DNA of 16,958 bases from positions 7,099 through 24,056 of the forward strand of contig CAJUPP010000058.1 of NCBI GenBank assembly GCA_910588325.1, read 5' to 3'. The translations under genes and the position numbers were made by a program. The notes beneath the pieces were generated by a model that made no database searches, was not told the origin of the DNA, and saw only the letters and a list, made by a program, of their open reading frames with translations. This DNA is from an uncultured Hungatella sp. GTDB lineage: Bacteria; Bacillota; Clostridia; Lachnospirales; Lachnospiraceae. Shown here piece after piece: positions 15,012 to 16,958 of this stretch. The stretch's first letter is position 1; the number at the start of each line of letters is the position of its first letter.

Positions 15012-16376
15012 TTATTCGTTGTCCTGGTAATCCTCCTGAACGTCTTGCTGGTAATCGTCTATCGATTCCTCCTGAGCTTCTCCCTGATAGTTATCTGCAT
15101 ATCCGTCTCCTGCCCCTTCCTGGTAATCATCCCCATAGCCGTCCTGAGCCCCTTCCTGATAAGCATATCCATATCCGCCCTGAAGTTCTTCCTGATAAAC
15201 ATCTCCATAGCCATCCTGGGCTTCTCCCGCATAATCCTGCCCATAGCCATCCTGGTAATCTCCCGGATACTCCTCCGGATATCCCTCATAGGGACCTTCT
15301 TCCATTCCGCCGTCCAGGCCCATCTCTTCAAACAGGCCTAACTCCCTGGCCTGAGTCTCACTCTTGATGTCGATCTTGTATCCTGTCAGCTTCGCCGCCA
15401 GCCTTGCATTTTGCCCTTCCTTTCCGATGGCTAAGGACAGCTGATAATCCGGAACAATTACCTGTGCCTCCCTGGCGTCCTCATCCGCAACAACGCAGAT
15501 TACCTTTGCCGGACTTAAGGCATTCTCAATTAAGTATGCAGGATTCTCATCCCAGTTGATAATGTCAATCTTCTCTCCCTTCAGTTCGCTTACAATGGAA
15601 TTGACCCTGGCTCCGTTTAAGCCTACACAGGCGCCTACCGGATCCACGTTAGGGTCGTTGGACTTTACTGCAATCTTGGTTCTGGACCCTGCCTCCCTGG
15701 CGATGGACTTAATCTCCACTGTACCGTCTCTTACTTCTGCCACTTCCAGTTCAAACAGTCTCTTTACCAGATCCGGATGAGTTCTGGATACGGAAATACG
15801 TGGACCTTTGGTGGTATCCTTCACTTCCAGAACGTACACCTTGATTCTCTCTGTAGGCTGGAACACCTCGCCCTTTACCTGCTCGGATTCATTTAAAATG
15901 GCATCTACCTTTCCCAGATTAATGCTGACATTCCGCCCAAGATATCTCTGCACCACCCCTGGGACAATATCCTTCTCCATAGTATACCAGTCATTATAAA
16001 GTACCTTCCGCTCTTCCTCGCGGATTTTCTGGAGAATCACGTTCTTGGCATTCTGTGTGGCAATTCTTCCGAATGACTTGGACTCTACCGGAATCTGCAC
16101 AATATCACCGATCTCATAGTTAGGAGCAATCATCTTTGCCTCTGCAAGGCTTAACTGTATCAGAGGCTCCGTCACCTCTTCCACCACTTCCTTCTCTGCC
16201 AGCACTGAGAAATCACAGGTCTCCGGATTGATATTTACTTTTATGTTATCCGCCCTGCCAAAATGATTCTTGCACGCGGTAAGCAGAGAATTCTCAATGG
16301 CCTCCAGCATGGTTGCCTTGCTGATATTCTTTTCCTTCTCCAGAATATCCAGTGCTTCTAACAGTTCTTTGTTCAT
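15012..16376 (-). CDS. nusA: Transcription factor NusA with an acidic tyrosine-repeat C-terminal tail
   Basis: 454 residues, against about 371 in Bacillus subtilis. Binds RNA polymerase and controls pausing, termination and antitermination. RNA polymerase-binding N-terminal domain (about 1-125), S1 (about 130-200), KH1 (about 225-275, loop GLNG), KH2 (about 295-345, loop GKEG in AIGKEGQNARLA). From about 348 to the end is an extra tail of about 105 residues containing only acidic charges and 17 Tyr, built of 12-residue units. Start chosen: the ATG at 16376 with GGAGG eight bases upstream. An in-frame TTG five codons earlier would place that site inside the gene. It lies 35 bases after rimP. 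Confidence 0.97.
   Translation of the reverse strand: MNKELLEALDILEKEKNISKATMLEAIENSLLTACKNHFGRADNIKVNINPETCDFSVLAEKEVVEEVTEPLIQLSLAEAKMIAPNYEIGDIVQIPVESKSFGRIATQNAKNVILQKIREEERKVLYNDWYTMEKDIVPGVVQRYLGRNVSINLGKVDAILNESEQVKGEVFQPTERIKVYVLEVKDTTKGPRISVSRTHPDLVKRLFELEVAEVRDGTVEIKSIAREAGSRTKIAVKSNDPNVDPVGACVGLNGARVNSIVSELKGEKIDIINWDENPAYLIENALSPAKVICVVADEDAREAQVIVPDYQLSLAIGKEGQNARLAAKLTGYKIDIKSETQARELGLFEEMGLDGGMEEGPYEGYPEEYPGDYQDGYGQDYAGEAQDGYGDVYQEELQGGYGYAYQEGAQDGYGDDYQEGAGDGYADNYQGEAQEESIDDYQQDVQEDYQDNE
15036..15251 (-). repeat. In-frame 36-bp repeat array in nusA (DGYGDDYQEGAQ-like units)
   Basis: Six consecutive 12-residue units: DGYGQDYAGEAQ, DGYGDVYQEELQ, GGYGYAYQEGAQ, DGYGDDYQEGAG, DGYADNYQGEAQ, EESIDDYQQDVQ, then a partial EDYQDNE at the C-terminus. 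Conserved: Tyr at unit positions 3 and 7, and Gln near 8 and 12. Units decay toward the end. The 36-bp period keeps the frame. Confidence 0.92.
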
Positions 16377-16411
16377 TTTTTTATCCTCCAACTATATTCT
16401 CATCTGAAAAT

Positions 16412-16879
16412 CTAAAAATCAAATGCCAAACGAATCAGAGCAATGTCCGAACGTTCAAATACTATCTCTTCTCCATCCTCTGATTCTATGGTGACAGAGT
16501 CTTTATCATAGTTTGTCAGAATTCCTGTAAAATCCTTTTGTTTGTCTCTTTGGCGGTACAGGCGGATATCCACCTGCTTCCCCATGCTGCGGACAAAATC
16601 CTTCTCCTTTTTTAAAGGACGCCCCAGCCCCGGGGAACTGACTTCCAGAATGTAGCTGTCCTCAATAAAATCTTCTTTGTCCAGCCAGTCGCTTAAGCGT
16701 CTGCTGACTACCTCGCAGTCATCCACGGCAATGCCGCCTTCCTTGTCGATATAGGCCCGCAGATACCAGCTGCTTCCTTCCTTTACATACTCCACATCTA
16801 CCAGTTCAAAACGATATTCTTCCAGCAAAGGCTTTAAAAAAGCCTCTGTCTTTGACTCATAGCTTTCTCTCTTCGTCAT
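16412..16879 (-). CDS. rimP: Ribosome maturation factor RimP
   Basis: 155 residues, normal length. Needed for 30S subunit maturation. Family motifs: ELVDVEYVKEGSSWYLRAYI (25-44), GGIAVDDCEVVSRRLSDWLD (48-67), YILEVSSPGLGRPLKKEKDF (76-95), and an Sm-like C-terminal domain (about 96-155). The ATG at 16879 has a GGGAGGG/GGTGG purine tract upstream. It heads the superoperon as seen in this window and lies 35 bases before nusA. Confidence 0.96.
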   Translation of the reverse strand: MTKRESYESKTEAFLKPLLEEYRFELVDVEYVKEGSSWYLRAYIDKEGGIAVDDCEVVSRRLSDWLDKEDFIEDSYILEVSSPGLGRPLKKEKDFVRSMGKQVDIRLYRQRDKQKDFTGILTNYDKDSVTIESEDGEEIVFERSDIALIRLAFDF

Positions 16880-16958
16880 ATCTTCACCACCCTCCCTTTC
16901 CCTGTTATGTACTCTCGGAATCTCTCTTGCACCTGCCTTTGTGGATGATTTTCCGTCA
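16880..16958 (-). other. Region upstream of rimP; no clear promoter; possible tail of an upstream gene
   Basis: The 79 bases before rimP hold its ribosome-binding site but no convincing -35/-10 pair. One minus-strand frame is open from the window edge to a TGA overlapping the rimP start (ATGA), about 25 codons beginning TENHPQRQVQ. A second frame is also open. I recognise neither, so whether a gene ends here cannot be decided. Confidence 0.25.

Noticed and set aside
15036..15251. 36-bp periodic repeat considered as a CRISPR array
   Set aside because: Units are contiguous without unique spacers, diverge gradually, and keep the nusA reading frame.
16377..16391. Upstream TTG start for NusA giving 459 residues
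   Set aside because: The GGAGG site overlaps that TTG and is ideally spaced for the ATG at 16376; family N-termini begin MNKELLEAL.

Overview
The window is a low-to-mid-GC Firmicutes chromosome segment, most likely from a gut Lachnospiraceae species (Clostridium cluster XIVa). The basis for this is the gene order rimP-nusA-ylxR-ylxQ-infB-rbfA-nrnA-truB-ribF-rpsO-pnp, the purine-rich GGAGG ribosome-binding sites, the occasional GTG/TTG starts, and the repeat-rich low-complexity tails. No ylxP lies between infB and rbfA, unlike Bacillus subtilis. Every convincing gene is on the minus strand, so the region is transcribed from high to low coordinates.

Region 1 (16958 to about 4570) is the conserved nusA-infB superoperon. 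It runs RimP, NusA, YlxR (RnpM), YlxQ (L7Ae-like), IF-2, RbfA, the DHH nuclease NrnA, TruB, RibF, S15 and PNPase. Genes from rimP to rbfA are tightly packed. YlxR/YlxQ and YlxQ/InfB overlap, with ribosome-binding sites buried in upstream coding sequence. A 205-bp gap with two strong hairpins separates nrnA from truB. S15 has its own near-consensus promoter and a structured leader, followed by a hairpin terminator or attenuator. PNPase has an extended -10 promoter and ends in a clear intrinsic terminator. Together these genes cover transcription elongation, translation initiation, 30S maturation, tRNA modification, RNA decay and flavin cofactor synthesis.

Region 2 (4468 to 2100) is a three-gene polar amino acid ABC importer, permease-ATPase-lipoprotein, most like cystine systems of the TcyABC/FliY type. 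It is followed by a 99-bp imperfect palindrome that could be a MITE-like element or a large terminator structure.

Region 3 (1779 to 1) holds a secreted M14 metallopeptidase with a GPG-repeat linker. After it comes a near-consensus promoter driving a heptad-repeat coiled-coil gene cut by the window edge.

The most unusual feature is a pair of in-frame tandem-repeat, probably disordered segments in two proteins of the same operon. IF-2 carries an Arg/Gly/Gln/Tyr-rich array of 11-residue units. NusA carries a strictly acidic, Tyr-rich C-terminal tail of about six 12-residue units with no Lys or Arg. Their opposite charge and shared tyrosines suggest the two factors could associate directly. This is a hypothesis from the sequence only. 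I see no phage genes, defence system, CRISPR array, tRNA or rRNA.
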